NCBI RefSeq assembly: GCF_000720765.1
Contig: NZ_JODC01000007.1
Location: 434,001 to 498,000 of the forward strand
DNA: 64,000 nucleotides
Source: Streptomyces sp. NRRL S-646
Lineage (GTDB): Bacteria; Actinomycetota; Actinomycetes; Streptomycetales; Streptomycetaceae
Direction of reading: 5' to 3'
Of the stretch, positions 9,912 through 18,576 are shown piece by piece (position 1 is the first letter of the stretch; the number at the start of each line of letters is the position of its first letter). The position numbers and the translations under genes were made by a program. Below the pieces are notes generated by a model. The model saw only the letters and a program-made list of their open reading frames with translations. It searched no databases and was not told the origin of the DNA.

Positions 9912-10724
9912 GTGACGGGGACCGAGCCGGCCGCACAGCGGATCGACACGACCAGGCCGCACCCGGCCCGCGTCTACGACTGGTTTCTCGGCGGCAAGGA
10001 CAACTATCCCGTCGACGAGCAGCTGGGCCGGCAGATCGCGTCGATCCAGGGAGACGCGCCGCGGGCCGCGCGAGCCAATCGCCGGTTCATGCAGCGCGCC
10101 ACGCGCAGGCTCGTGGAGGAGTCGGGAATCCGCCAGTTCCTCGACATCGGCACGGGCATTCCCACCGAGCCCAACCTGCACCAGATCGCCCAGCGTGTCG
10201 CACCGGACGCGCGCGTCGTCTACGTCGACAACGACCCGATCGTCCTCGCCCACGCGGGCGCACTGCTGCGCGGCACCCCGGAAGGCGTCACCGAGTATTT
10301 GCAGGCCGACGCCCGCGACCCCGCCGCGATCCTCGAACAGGCGGGCCGGATCCTCGACTTCGACCGCCCGATCGCCCTGTCCCTGATCGCCCTGCTGCAC
10401 TTCATCGCCGACGAGGACGGCGCCTACGACCTGGTGAGCACCCTCGTCGACGCCCTCGCGCCAGGCAGCTGCCTGATCCTGTCCGCGATGACGGCCGACT
10501 TCGAGCCGGAGAACGTACGGCGGGGCATCGAGGCCTACGCGGCAGGCGGAGTGACCCTGGTGGCCCGCACACACGCCGAAATGGGCGGCTTCTTCAAGGG
10601 ACTTGATCTGATCGAGCCGGGGATCGTGTCCGTGGTGGACTGGCATCCCGAGCTCGGCGTGGACGAGACACCGGACGGTGAGGGGCCCGTGTCGCTGTAC
10701 GGGGGCGTCGGCGTCAAGGGCTGA
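9912..10724 (+). CDS. DUF574 family SAM-dependent methyltransferase (copy 1)
   Basis: A 270-aa protein of the actinomycete DUF574 (methyltransf_19) family. HPARVYDWFLGGKDNYPVD is the family N-terminal hallmark, and FLDIGTGIPTEPN followed by VVYVDNDPIVLAHA is the SAM-binding Rossmann core. Methyl acceptors of this large Streptomyces family are unknown. GTG start with AGAGGAG ahead. A second copy lies at 25976. It ends 11 bp inside the convergent dehydrogenase gene. Confidence 0.88.
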   Translation: MTGTEPAAQRIDTTRPHPARVYDWFLGGKDNYPVDEQLGRQIASIQGDAPRAARANRRFMQRATRRLVEESGIRQFLDIGTGIPTEPNLHQIAQRVAPDARVVYVDNDPIVLAHAGALLRGTPEGVTEYLQADARDPAAILEQAGRILDFDRPIALSLIALLHFIADEDGAYDLVSTLVDALAPGSCLILSAMTADFEPENVRRGIEAYAAGGVTLVARTHAEMGGFFKGLDLIEPGIVSVVDWHPELGVDETPDGEGPVSLYGGVGVKG

Positions 10725-11622
10725 CTGAAGGCCGTCGGTCACCGCGGAGGAAGTCGGCCAGTGCACTCAGGTCCCGCTGGCCCAGGCCCTGTTCCACCGC
10801 TTCACCCACCAGCCGTCTGTTGGCGGCGGCCTGGTGCATGGGCGCACCCACGCGCTCGGCGAGCGCAAGGGCCAGGTCGAGGTCCTTGGCGACGAGTTCG
10901 AGGGTGAAGGCGACCGTGGCGCTCTCCGGGTGCAGATACGCGTCCTTCTTGTACTGCACGAACGGCGCCCCTGCGGCGCCGGCCGCGAACACCTCGTATG
11001 CCGACTCCCGGGACACTCCGGCCCGTTCGGCGAGGACGAGTGCCTCGGACAGGGCCTGGTTGAGGCCGAGAAGCAGGGAGTTGACGGCCAGCTTCATCGC
11101 CGCGCCGGTGCCGGCGGGACCGACATGGACGACGTGGGCGGCCAGGACGTCCAGCGCGGGGCGGGCTTGTTCGAGGGCCGACAGGTCCCCGCCCGCCATG
11201 ACGGTGAGCCTGCCCTGTTCGACGAAGACGACGCTGCCGGAGACCGGGGCGTCCAGCAGGAGCGCGCCCGCCTTCTCGACCAGGGGTGCCAGGGCGGCAA
11301 CCGTCTCGGGGGCGACGGTGCTGGTCTCCACGACCACCGCGCCGGCACGCAGCCCCGCGGCGATGCCGTCCTCCCCGCCGTACGCCTGCCGTACGGCCGT
11401 GTCGTCGGCGAGGGAGACGAGGACGACGTCTGCCACGGCGGCCGCCCGGCGGGGCGTGTCGGCGACCGCGGCCCCGGTCGCCTCGGCCTTGGCGCGCGTG
11501 CGGTTGTACGCCGTCACCGTGAAGCCGGCCTCGCGCAGCCGTACCGCCATGGCCGCGCCCATCCGGCCGGTGCCGATCACCGCGAGGTGCGGTCGCGCAG
11601 CGCTCGTCCCGGTGTCGCTCAC
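10714..11622 (-). CDS. NAD(P)-dependent 3-hydroxyisobutyrate-dehydrogenase-like oxidoreductase
   Basis: A 302-aa beta-hydroxyacid dehydrogenase. The cofactor turn is VIGTGRMGAAMAVRL, followed by YNRTRAKAE (Arg after the strand suggests NADP), the substrate block DAPVSGSVVFVEQG, the catalytic segment GAAMKLAVNSLLLGLNQALSE (Lys) and KDLDLALALAE. Such enzymes oxidise 3-hydroxyisobutyrate, tartronate semialdehyde or related short acids. The GTG at 11622 overlaps the SDR stop as GTGA, the pattern used throughout this operon; a GTG four codons upstream is the alternative. It is the last gene of the eight-gene operon starting at 18576. Confidence 0.85.
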   Translation of the reverse strand: MSDTGTSAARPHLAVIGTGRMGAAMAVRLREAGFTVTAYNRTRAKAEATGAAVADTPRRAAAVADVVLVSLADDTAVRQAYGGEDGIAAGLRAGAVVVETSTVAPETVAALAPLVEKAGALLLDAPVSGSVVFVEQGRLTVMAGGDLSALEQARPALDVLAAHVVHVGPAGTGAAMKLAVNSLLLGLNQALSEALVLAERAGVSRESAYEVFAAGAAGAPFVQYKKDAYLHPESATVAFTLELVAKDLDLALALAERVGAPMHQAAANRRLVGEAVEQGLGQRDLSALADFLRGDRRPSVSP

Positions 11623-12308
11623 CCCAGCAGCCACCCCCCGTCCACGCTCAACTCCACTGCGTTCACTGACCTGTTGCGCAGCAGGAAGTCCACCGAGTCC
11701 ACCACGTCCGTCATGGTGGCGAGCCGTCCGGTCGGGGTCCTGGCGCGCAGGGCGGCCAGGACCTCCTCCGGCTTGGACTGCCAGTAGGGGCTGTCGCCCA
11801 CGACTCCGGGGTGGACGGCGTTGACGCGGACCGGCGCGAGTTCGACCGCGAGGGTGTTCACCAGGCCGCGTACGCCCGCATTGACCGTGGCCACCGTGGT
11901 CGCGCCGGGGTAGGGGCGTTCCTTGGCCTGGCCGCCGAAGATGACGATCGCGCTGTCGTCGGTCATGCGCGGCCGCAGCACGTGCACGACCTCGGTGTAG
12001 CCGACGAGCTTGAGCGTGACGAGGCGCAGGGCTGCGGCGATGTCGTAGTCGGTTGCCCGGTTCTCGTCGCGGGAGACGCCCGCGAGGACCAGATGGTCGA
12101 CGCGTTCGACGTCCGCCAGCGCCGCTGCGATCTCGTGCGGCCGGGACAGGTCGAGGGCGAGGCCTCGCGCGCCGATCTCCTTGGCGACGGCGTCGGCCCG
12201 GTCGGGGTCGCGGCCGGTGAGGATCACCTCGTCGCCCCGCTCGGCCCGGACCCGGGCGAACTCGCGGCCGATGCCCGACGTACCACCGACGACCAGGACG
12301 CTGCTCAT
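11619..12308 (-). CDS. Short-chain dehydrogenase/reductase
   Basis: A 229-aa SDR. The cofactor motif is VVGGTSGIGREFA, the NAD-binding LVLAGVSR sits in the place of NNAG, and NAVHPGVVGDSPYW plus SVDGGWLLG close the fold. The catalytic Tyr-x-x-x-Lys is not canonical: the segment after FGGQAKERPYPGATTVATVNAG has no clear YxxxK. So it is a divergent SDR, as in the YwfD/short 'SDR family oxidoreductase' proteins whose chemistry is uncertain. Its ATG overlaps the cupin stop (ATGA) and its stop overlaps the next GTG. Confidence 0.8.
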   Translation of the reverse strand: MSSVLVVGGTSGIGREFARVRAERGDEVILTGRDPDRADAVAKEIGARGLALDLSRPHEIAAALADVERVDHLVLAGVSRDENRATDYDIAAALRLVTLKLVGYTEVVHVLRPRMTDDSAIVIFGGQAKERPYPGATTVATVNAGVRGLVNTLAVELAPVRVNAVHPGVVGDSPYWQSKPEEVLAALRARTPTGRLATMTDVVDSVDFLLRNRSVNAVELSVDGGWLLG

Positions 12309-13180
12309 GACTCCAGTGCCTCCCTCAGGTACTCCCAGTCCCGCGTGAACCGGTACGAGTGGCGCGGCGGTGGCTGCGGCGCCTGGGTCTCCAGCCAACG
12401 CAGCGGCCCCGTACCGGCGTTGGCGAAGCCGTGCACGCAACCGGCGCCCGCCCAGGCGCAGTCGCCGGGGCCGAGCCGGTGGCTTTCGCCGTCGAACACG
12501 GCGTCCGCCTCGCCTTCGAGGAAGTAGTAGGTCTCCTCGAAGGGGTGGTCGTGGGTGCCGGCGACGCCGTCGGGCGCGTACTGGACCATGAACATCGTCG
12601 AGGCGACCGCACCGAGGTCGCTGTCGACCATCATCTTGACGGTGATGCCGCTGTAGACGAGCAGCGCGGTGCGCATGCTCGCGGAGACGGCGAGGAGGTC
12701 CTGGGACTGCTTGCCCGGGTCCATCTGTGCGGGTTCGAAGTGGCCGAAGGAGCGGGTGCGCGGGTCGCGGACGTCGATGCGGGCGGGGTTCGTCGCCGGC
12801 AGGTCGCGCACGGCCTGGGTGTCGTACCCGTAGCGTGCCCGCGGGACCGGCGCCAGCATGTCCGCCCAGCGTGCGGGCGTGTCCCCGGTGCCGCGCCAGG
12901 CGTGCGGGACACCGGTCGGGAGGATGCCGTAGTCGCCCTCCTCCAGGAGGTACGAGCCGTCGGGCACGTCGAGGATCACGGTTCCGTCGAGGATGTGGAA
13001 GCTCTCCTCGTAGGAGTGCACATGCGCCGACACCGCGCCGCCCGGGCGCAGTTCGCAGAGGCCGAAGCCGGTGTGCACGCTGCCGTCGTCCTCACCGACC
13101 AGGGTGCGGCGCCGGTAGCCGTGTGCGTCGTACGGCGGCTCGGCCGCGTCGGCGGCCCGCCGCACCAGATGCCGGGTCAT
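12305..13180 (-). CDS. Double-cupin protein
   Basis: A 291-aa bicupin. The first cupin spans about residues 30-110 (VSAHVHSYEESFHILDGTV gives the HxH...E metal set, and PTGVPHAWR the last His). The second spans about residues 185-270 (GTHDHPFEETYYFLEGEAD and GAGCVHGFAN). Both barrels keep metal ligands, so it may be a dioxygenase, isomerase or aminohydrolase; the layout recalls ureidoglycine aminohydrolase (AllE) but sequence similarity by eye is weak. Coupled by 4-bp overlaps to the amidohydrolase upstream and the SDR downstream, so it likely acts on the same substrate series. Confidence 0.83.
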   Translation of the reverse strand: MTRHLVRRAADAAEPPYDAHGYRRRTLVGEDDGSVHTGFGLCELRPGGAVSAHVHSYEESFHILDGTVILDVPDGSYLLEEGDYGILPTGVPHAWRGTGDTPARWADMLAPVPRARYGYDTQAVRDLPATNPARIDVRDPRTRSFGHFEPAQMDPGKQSQDLLAVSASMRTALLVYSGITVKMMVDSDLGAVASTMFMVQYAPDGVAGTHDHPFEETYYFLEGEADAVFDGESHRLGPGDCAWAGAGCVHGFANAGTGPLRWLETQAPQPPPRHSYRFTRDWEYLREALES

Positions 13181-14544
13181 GCGGTCGGCTTCGCCTCCTT
13201 CGCCTTCGCTTCCTTCGCCGCGAGGAGCCGGTCGCGGGACTCCTCGACGAGTTGCCGGGCCCGTGCGACGTCGGCCGTCAGCCTGCCCTCGCGCTTGCGG
13301 ATCACGCCGTCGACGATGACCGTCTCGACGTTGGAGACGTCCGCGCACAGCGTGACCGCGGACGCCGCGTCGTGCACCGGCGCGATGTTGAGAGCGGTCG
13401 CGTCGAGGGCGACGACGTCGGCGCGCTTGCCGGGGGTCAGGGAACCGGTGCGGTGCTCCAGTCTCGCGACGTGCGCGCCGTTGCTCGTCGCGATCTCCAG
13501 CATCTGACGGGCCGTCAACATGGTCTTCGGCACGGGCATGTTGGCCTGCCAGCAGTCCGCGTTGAGCCGGCCGCGCTCGGCGCCGAAGGCCGCGCGGATC
13601 TGGGTGAACATGTCGCCGGGCACGGTGGTGACGACGTCGATGCTCAGGGACGGCCGGAGTCCGTGCTCGATCGCCGCCATCACGGGCGGCCAGCCGTGCC
13701 CCATCTGGATCTCCACCTGCGGCGCGACCGAGACCGTACCGCCGCTGTCGGCGACCATCTGCCACTCGTCCTCGTGGAGGTAGCAGCAGTGGATGTAGGT
13801 GGTGTCCGGGCCGAGGAGCCCGAGGTCGTTGAGCTGTTTCACCATGCCGAAGCGGCCGGCCAGCCGCCCCATCGCCACATGCACGGTGATGGGGATGTCC
13901 AGTTCGCGGGCGAGGGCCCATTCGGAGGTGACGACGTCGTTGACGCAGAATCCGGGGCCGCGAGTGGCCAGCGCCATGGTCAGCAGGCCGTCATCGGAGG
14001 AGAAGTACTTGGCGCGGATACGCCGGACGTCGTCGCCCGGGATCGCGATCTTGCTCTCGAACCAGTAGTCCGCGAGGGAGGTGTTGGCGCTGCCGTAGGC
14101 GTACTGGGCGCGGATGCCGGTCTCCGTGAGCGCCTGGACCGCGGCGTCCGGGTGCTCGGGCGTGTTGTTGATGTGGGACCAGTCGACGAGGGTGGTGATG
14201 CCGGCGTTGAGGCACTCCAGGGCGCCGGCGAGGTTGGCCGCGTACACGTCCTCGGGCGTGTACAGCGGGGCGAAGGTGTCCAGGATGTCGACGAAGTAGT
14301 CGTCCAGGGTGGCGTCGGGGGCGACGCCACGGATCGAGGCCTCCCAGGTGTGGCGGTGGGTGTCGACGAAGCCGGGGATCACGATGCGGCCGCTCATGTC
14401 GAGGACCTCGGCATCGGCGCTGATCTCCGGTTGCACCGCCGCGATCCGGCCGTCCTCGATGAGGACGTCACCCTTCGGCAGATCCCCGACGGAGGGATCC
14501 ATCGAGAGCACGTGCCCCGCGCGAAGCAGTATCCGATCGGTCAT
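13177..14544 (-). CDS. Amidohydrolase of the AtzA/TrzN/SsnA type
   Basis: A 455-aa metal-dependent deaminase/hydrolase. The metal site begins PGFVDTHRHTWEA (HxH), continues with ITVHVAMGRLAG, the His region YIHCCYLHEDEW and SLSIDVVTTVPGDMF (Asp), and ends with TGSLTPGKRADVVALD of the small beta domain. This family removes amino, halide or related groups from heterocycles and guanine-like compounds. No signal peptide. The C-terminus is Lys/Glu/Ala repeats (AAKEAKAKEAKPTA). It starts 22 bp after the E1 beta gene in the same operon. The substrate is unknown. Confidence 0.87.
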   Translation of the reverse strand: MTDRILLRAGHVLSMDPSVGDLPKGDVLIEDGRIAAVQPEISADAEVLDMSGRIVIPGFVDTHRHTWEASIRGVAPDATLDDYFVDILDTFAPLYTPEDVYAANLAGALECLNAGITTLVDWSHINNTPEHPDAAVQALTETGIRAQYAYGSANTSLADYWFESKIAIPGDDVRRIRAKYFSSDDGLLTMALATRGPGFCVNDVVTSEWALARELDIPITVHVAMGRLAGRFGMVKQLNDLGLLGPDTTYIHCCYLHEDEWQMVADSGGTVSVAPQVEIQMGHGWPPVMAAIEHGLRPSLSIDVVTTVPGDMFTQIRAAFGAERGRLNADCWQANMPVPKTMLTARQMLEIATSNGAHVARLEHRTGSLTPGKRADVVALDATALNIAPVHDAASAVTLCADVSNVETVIVDGVIRKREGRLTADVARARQLVEESRDRLLAAKEAKAKEAKPTA

Positions 14545-14566
14545 CGCGCTTCCTCCTCAGGGGTGT

Positions 14567-15556
14567 TCAGTACGTTGCGAGATTCCGCACCGCCGCCACG
14601 ACCTTGTCCACGGTGGGAATGACCTGCTCCTCCAGCACGTCGGCGAACGGCAGCGGCACGCACTCCCCCGCCACCCGGCGCACCGGCGCGTCCAGCAGTC
14701 CGAAGCCCTCGTCGGCGACGACCGAGACGAGGGTGGCGCCCCAGCCGCCCTGGTAGGGGTTCTCCTCCACGGTCACCAGCCGTGAGGTCCTGTCGAGGGA
14801 GGCGAGGACGGTGGCGACGTCGAGCGGGACGAGACAGCGCAGGTCGACGACCTCGGCCTCGATGCCCTCTGCGGACAGCTGCGCGGCGGCCTGCAGCGCC
14901 ACCGGGACCATGGCGGCGAGCGCGACCAGGGTCACGTCGGCGCCTTCGCGCACCACGGCCGCCCGCCCCAGCTCGACCATGTGATCCGGTGGCGCGGGCG
15001 CGCCCTTGCTCGCCAGCAGCCCCTTGTGCTCGAAGAAGACCACGGGATCGTCGCTCCGAATGGCCGCCGCCATCATGCCGATGACGTCGGCGGGCGTGGC
15101 GGGGGCCGCGATCTTCAGCCCCGGGACGGTCAGTGCCCAGTTCTCGGTGGCCTGCGAGTGCTGCGCGCCGAAGCCGAGACCGCCGCCGTTGGCGGTGCGC
15201 ACCACGAGCGGCACGGTGACCTGACCGCCCGTCATGTACCGCACCTTCGGTATCTCGTTGGCGAGGTAGTCCCAGCAGCAGGCCAGGAAGTCGGAGAACA
15301 TGATCTCGGCGACCGGCCGCATCCCGGTCATCGCGGCGCCCATCGCCGCGCCCACGATGGCCTGTTCGGAGATGGGCGTGTCCCACACCCGCTCGGGCCC
15401 GAACTCCTTGAACAGCCCGGCGGTCGTCTTGAACACCCCGCCGGCCTCGCCGATGTCCTCGCCGAGGCAGACGACGGCCGGGTCGCGGCGCATCTCCCGC
15501 GCGATGCCCTCGGCGACCGCCTCGCGGTAGGTGATGACGTCACGGTCCGCGCTCAT
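14567..15556 (-). CDS. 2-oxoacid dehydrogenase E1 component, beta subunit
   Basis: A 329-aa protein matching the beta chain of alpha2beta2 E1 enzymes (PDH, branched-chain and acetoin dehydrogenases). YREAVAEGIAREM, LGEDIGEAGGVF, FGPERVWDTPISEQAIVG and VDLRCLVPLD are family blocks. The start at 15556 was chosen because it overlaps the alpha-subunit stop as ATGA; upstream ATGs at 15565 and 15586 are possible. With the alpha chain it should decarboxylate a 2-oxo acid or cleave a ketol using thiamine diphosphate. No E2 or E3 gene is adjacent. Confidence 0.92.
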   Translation of the reverse strand: MSADRDVITYREAVAEGIAREMRRDPAVVCLGEDIGEAGGVFKTTAGLFKEFGPERVWDTPISEQAIVGAAMGAAMTGMRPVAEIMFSDFLACCWDYLANEIPKVRYMTGGQVTVPLVVRTANGGGLGFGAQHSQATENWALTVPGLKIAAPATPADVIGMMAAAIRSDDPVVFFEHKGLLASKGAPAPPDHMVELGRAAVVREGADVTLVALAAMVPVALQAAAQLSAEGIEAEVVDLRCLVPLDVATVLASLDRTSRLVTVEENPYQGGWGATLVSVVADEGFGLLDAPVRRVAGECVPLPFADVLEEQVIPTVDKVVAAVRNLATY

Positions 15557-16533
15557 GTCCGCCATGCCGCACCTCCGTCCGCCCATACGTCGGTCAGCGC
15601 CTCGCCCGGATCGGGCGGCGGCGCGTTCTTGGCCGCCTCGACGGCTTTCTCCACGACGTCACGGGCGCGCTCGTCGGCCGCGGTGATCGTCGCCTCGTCC
15701 ACCCCCAGCTCGACGAGGCGTCCGCGGGCGAGGTCCAACGGGTCGTGCTTGAGCCAGCGTTCGACCTCCTCGGCCGGGCGGTAGGTGGCCGGGTCGGCGC
15801 GGCTGTGCCCGAAGTGGCGGTAGGTCTCGGCCTCCAGCAGAGCGGGCCCGTCTCCTGCCCGGGCCCGCTCGGCGAGGCGGGCCACCGCCTCCTGCACGGC
15901 GAGGACGTCGTTGCCGTCGACGACCTCGCCGGGGATGCCGTACGCGGGCGCCCGGTCGGCTGCCGGGCGGGCGACCGCCGTGACGTCGGCGATCGGCGTG
16001 TACTCCATGTACAGGTTGTTCTCGCAGACGAACAGCACCGGCAGCTTCCATACGGCGGCCAGGTTGAGCGCCTCGTGGAAGGCGCCGATGTTGGTGGCGC
16101 CGTCACCGAAGAAGGCGACCGCGAGCTGCCCGGTGCCACGCAGCCGTGCCGACCAGGCCGCCCCCACCGCCATCGGCAGGTGGGCGCCGACGATGGCGTA
16201 CGAGCCGAGCATGAACGCGTCCGCCTTTGTGAGGTGCATGGAGCCGCCCTTGGCCCTGCACAATCCCGTAGCCCTTTGCATGAGTTCGGCGAGGCACTCC
16301 TCGGGGGTGGCCCCGCGGGCCATCGCGTGGTGGTGGCCGCGATAGGTGGCGAAGACGAAGTCGTCGGGGCGCAGGGCGGCGCTCGCGCCGACGGCGATCG
16401 CCTCGTGCCCGGCGGCGAGGTGGGTGGTGCCCTTGACCAGGCCGGAGAGGAACAGGTCGTGGGCGGCCTTCTCCGTACGGCGGATGACGGCCATCTGCTC
16501 GTACAGGGCGAGGAGTTCGTCGCGGTCGGCCAT
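15553..16533 (-). CDS. 2-oxoacid/acetoin dehydrogenase E1 component, alpha subunit
   Basis: A 326-aa thiamine-diphosphate-dependent E1 alpha chain. The cofactor motif starts at FFGDGATNIGAFHEA and ends at FVCENN. MHLTKADAFMLGSYAIVG and YRHFGHSRADPATYR are typical of the acetoin/pyruvate group. The ATG at 16533 shares one base with the stop of the M24 gene (TGATG), and GGGGG lies upstream. The stop overlaps the beta gene. Its substrate is probably a 2-oxo acid or ketol generated by the neighbouring hydrolases; this is inferred from operon structure only. Confidence 0.92.
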   Translation of the reverse strand: MADRDELLALYEQMAVIRRTEKAAHDLFLSGLVKGTTHLAAGHEAIAVGASAALRPDDFVFATYRGHHHAMARGATPEECLAELMQRATGLCRAKGGSMHLTKADAFMLGSYAIVGAHLPMAVGAAWSARLRGTGQLAVAFFGDGATNIGAFHEALNLAAVWKLPVLFVCENNLYMEYTPIADVTAVARPAADRAPAYGIPGEVVDGNDVLAVQEAVARLAERARAGDGPALLEAETYRHFGHSRADPATYRPAEEVERWLKHDPLDLARGRLVELGVDEATITAADERARDVVEKAVEAAKNAPPPDPGEALTDVWADGGAAWRT

Positions 16534-17867
16534 CAAGTACCCCCGTTGGTACGGGAGTTGAGGTGGGACTGTGCCTCACGGCGGGTGTTGAGCTCGCCGC
16601 CGACCGTCCAGTACTTGCGGCCCGCGACCAGCAGTTCCTCGGCGGGGAACTTGGTGATGACCTCGCAGCCGTCGGCGGTGACGACCAGCTCCTCCTCGAT
16701 CCGGGCCGCGGACCAGCCGTCGGCGGCCGGCCAGTAGGTCTCCAGGGCGAACACCATGCCCTCTTCGAGGACTTCGGGGTGGTCGAGGGAGACCAGACGG
16801 CTGAAGATGGGTTTCTCCCAGATCGACAGGCCCACCCCGTGGCCGTACTGCAGGGCGAAGGCGGCGGTCTCGTCGGCGAAGCCGAACTCCTCGGCGCGGG
16901 GCCAGACCTGGACGATGTCGGCGGTGGTGGCGCCGGGCCGGACCAGGGCGATGGCCTCGTCCATGTACTCGCGGCAGCGGACGTAGGCGTCCCGTTGGGC
17001 GCGGGAGGCGCTGCCGACGGCGAAGGTGCGGTAGTAGCAGGTGCGGTAGCCGAGGTGGCTGTGCAGGATGTCGAAGAAGGCGGGGTCGCCGGGGCGGATC
17101 AGGCGGTCGCTGTAGACGTGCGGGTGGGGTGAACAGCGTTCGCCGGAGATGGCGTTGACGCCTTCGACGTACTCGCTGCCGAGGTCGTAGAGGACCTTGC
17201 TGACGAGGCCGACGCACTCGTTCTCGCGCACGCCGGGGCGCAGGTGGCCGTACAGCTCCTCGTAGGCCGCGTCGACCATCGCGCAGGCCTGGGTGAGCAG
17301 GGAGATCTCGTCGCGGGTCTTGGTGCGGCGGGCCTCCAGGAAGACCTGCTGGCCGTCGACGACGTCGATGCCCTCGGCGCGCAGGGCGGCGAGGACCGGC
17401 ATTTCGGCGACGTCGATGCCGAGCGGCTCGTTCGCGAGGCCGTGCTCGCGCAGCTCGGTGGCGATCTTGGCGGCGACGTCCTCGGCGATGCCCGCCTGCG
17501 GGTGGAAGGCGCCGCGCAGGGTGGAGATGCCGGCGCGGGCGCCGGTGGGCGGGCCCTCCTTGCCGTCGCTGTAGTCCAGCCACGGGTTGTACAGCTGGTG
17601 GTGGCGGGCCGCGGAGCCGAAGTCCCAGACGACCGGTTCGCCGCCGCGCACCAGCAGGGCGAAGCGGATCAGCTTGTCCATCGCCCAGGTACCGATGTGC
17701 GTGGCGGTCATGTAGCGGATGTTGGCGAAGTCGAAGCTGAGCACCGCGCCCAGGGAGGAGCGGTTCAGGGTCTCGTTGAGCCTGGCCAGGCGCTGTCTGC
17801 GCAGCCGGTCCAGGTCGATGCGCTCTTCCCAGTCGACGGCGTTGGGTCCATATGTGCGGATCGCCAT
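16533..17867 (-). CDS. M24-family (Xaa-Pro peptidase/creatinase fold) protein with a replaced metal ligand
   Basis: A 444-aa pita-bread-fold protein with an N-terminal creatinase-like domain (to about residue 180) and a C-terminal M24 domain. Of the five usual metal ligands, Asp266, His343 (GHGVGL), Glu376 (FALETYW) and Glu391 (RIEEE) are present. The position of the second Asp, 11 residues after the first, is Cys277 (GYRTCYYRTF). Dinuclear peptidase chemistry is therefore doubtful; M24-fold proteins such as creatinase, ectoine hydrolase and DddP perform other C-N or C-S cleavages. It follows the XRE-cupin regulator by 52 bp and opens the enzyme part of the operon. Confidence 0.85.
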   Translation of the reverse strand: MAIRTYGPNAVDWEERIDLDRLRRQRLARLNETLNRSSLGAVLSFDFANIRYMTATHIGTWAMDKLIRFALLVRGGEPVVWDFGSAARHHQLYNPWLDYSDGKEGPPTGARAGISTLRGAFHPQAGIAEDVAAKIATELREHGLANEPLGIDVAEMPVLAALRAEGIDVVDGQQVFLEARRTKTRDEISLLTQACAMVDAAYEELYGHLRPGVRENECVGLVSKVLYDLGSEYVEGVNAISGERCSPHPHVYSDRLIRPGDPAFFDILHSHLGYRTCYYRTFAVGSASRAQRDAYVRCREYMDEAIALVRPGATTADIVQVWPRAEEFGFADETAAFALQYGHGVGLSIWEKPIFSRLVSLDHPEVLEEGMVFALETYWPAADGWSAARIEEELVVTADGCEVITKFPAEELLVAGRKYWTVGGELNTRREAQSHLNSRTNGGT

Positions 17868-17919
17868 GGCGACCACCCCCACTCCGGAGTGAACGACCAT
17901 GCCGGGCAGGTGTCAAGTG

Positions 17920-18576
17920 CTACTGAACGCTCTGGCTGAACACGAACCAGACCCCGACGGCCGGTTCAGCTCCATCATTGCGGTAGCGGTGCGGGGTCGT
18001 CGACTCGAAGCAGACGGCGTCGCCGGGGCGGAGGGTGTACTCGTCGAAGCCGAGGGTGAGGACCAGCTCGCCCGAGGTCAGACAGCCGTACTCGGTGCCG
18101 GTGTGCCGCATCAGACCGCCGGAGCTGGACGAGGAGCCGCCGGGCCGGTAGGTCACCAGCAGGAAGTCCACGTCGGTGCCCGGAACATGCCCGAGCCGCT
18201 CCCACACGACCCCCGAGTCCAGCTCCAGCTGCTCCCGCTCCCCCGGTGTGACCAGCGGTCCGATGCGCCGGCCGGGGTCGGCGGCGAAGGCCGCCAGAGC
18301 ATGCAGGACGGTTGCGGGGGCGGCGGCCGCGGCCACGACCGGCGAAGCGGCGGCCTCGTCCTCGTAGGCGTCGAAGAGCGACTCCACGGAGATCGACAGT
18401 GCGGTGGTGATCGCGTACAGCGTGCTCACCGACGGCTGGCTCTTGCCGGTCTCGATCTGGGAGACCAGGCTCGCGGAGACGCCGATCTCCCGGGCGAGGG
18501 CGCGCAGGCTCACGCCTTTGGCGACGCGCGCCTGCCGGATGCGGGCGCCCACCGGCGGCACGGGGGCAGGGGTCAC
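17920..18576 (-). CDS. XRE-family regulator with C-terminal cupin sensor
   Basis: A 218-aa regulator. The HTH spans about residues 10-65 (IRQARVAKGVSLRALAREIG, then SLVSQIETGKSQPSVSTLYA). The cupin spans about residues 145-215 (HTGTEYGCLTSGELVLTL, RPGDAVCFESTTPHRY). This HTH-cupin type senses small metabolites and usually controls an adjacent catabolic operon; here it is the first gene of the operon it probably governs. The GTG at 18576 was chosen because AGAGGAGAA precedes it; an in-frame ATG at 18621 lacks such a site. Confidence 0.87.
   Translation of the reverse strand: MTPAPVPPVGARIRQARVAKGVSLRALAREIGVSASLVSQIETGKSQPSVSTLYAITTALSISVESLFDAYEDEAAASPVVAAAAAPATVLHALAAFAADPGRRIGPLVTPGEREQLELDSGVVWERLGHVPGTDVDFLLVTYRPGGSSSSSGGLMRHTGTEYGCLTSGELVLTLGFDEYTLRPGDAVCFESTTPHRYRNDGAEPAVGVWFVFSQSVQ

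Noticed and set aside
12305..13180. Naming the double cupin AllE (ureidoglycine aminohydrolase)
   Set aside because: Same two-cupin layout, but no allantoin genes adjoin and motifs outside the cupin cores do not match.
12727..14622. A 631-codon open frame on the plus strand opposite the amidohydrolase and cupin genes
   Set aside because: Arg/Gly/Val-rich antisense reading of well-supported minus-strand genes; a normal artefact of GC-rich codon bias.
16533..17867. Naming the M24 protein a DMSP lyase (DddP)
   Set aside because: DddP shares the fold, but the ligand pattern differs and the operon lacks DMSP genes; the resemblance is only at family level.
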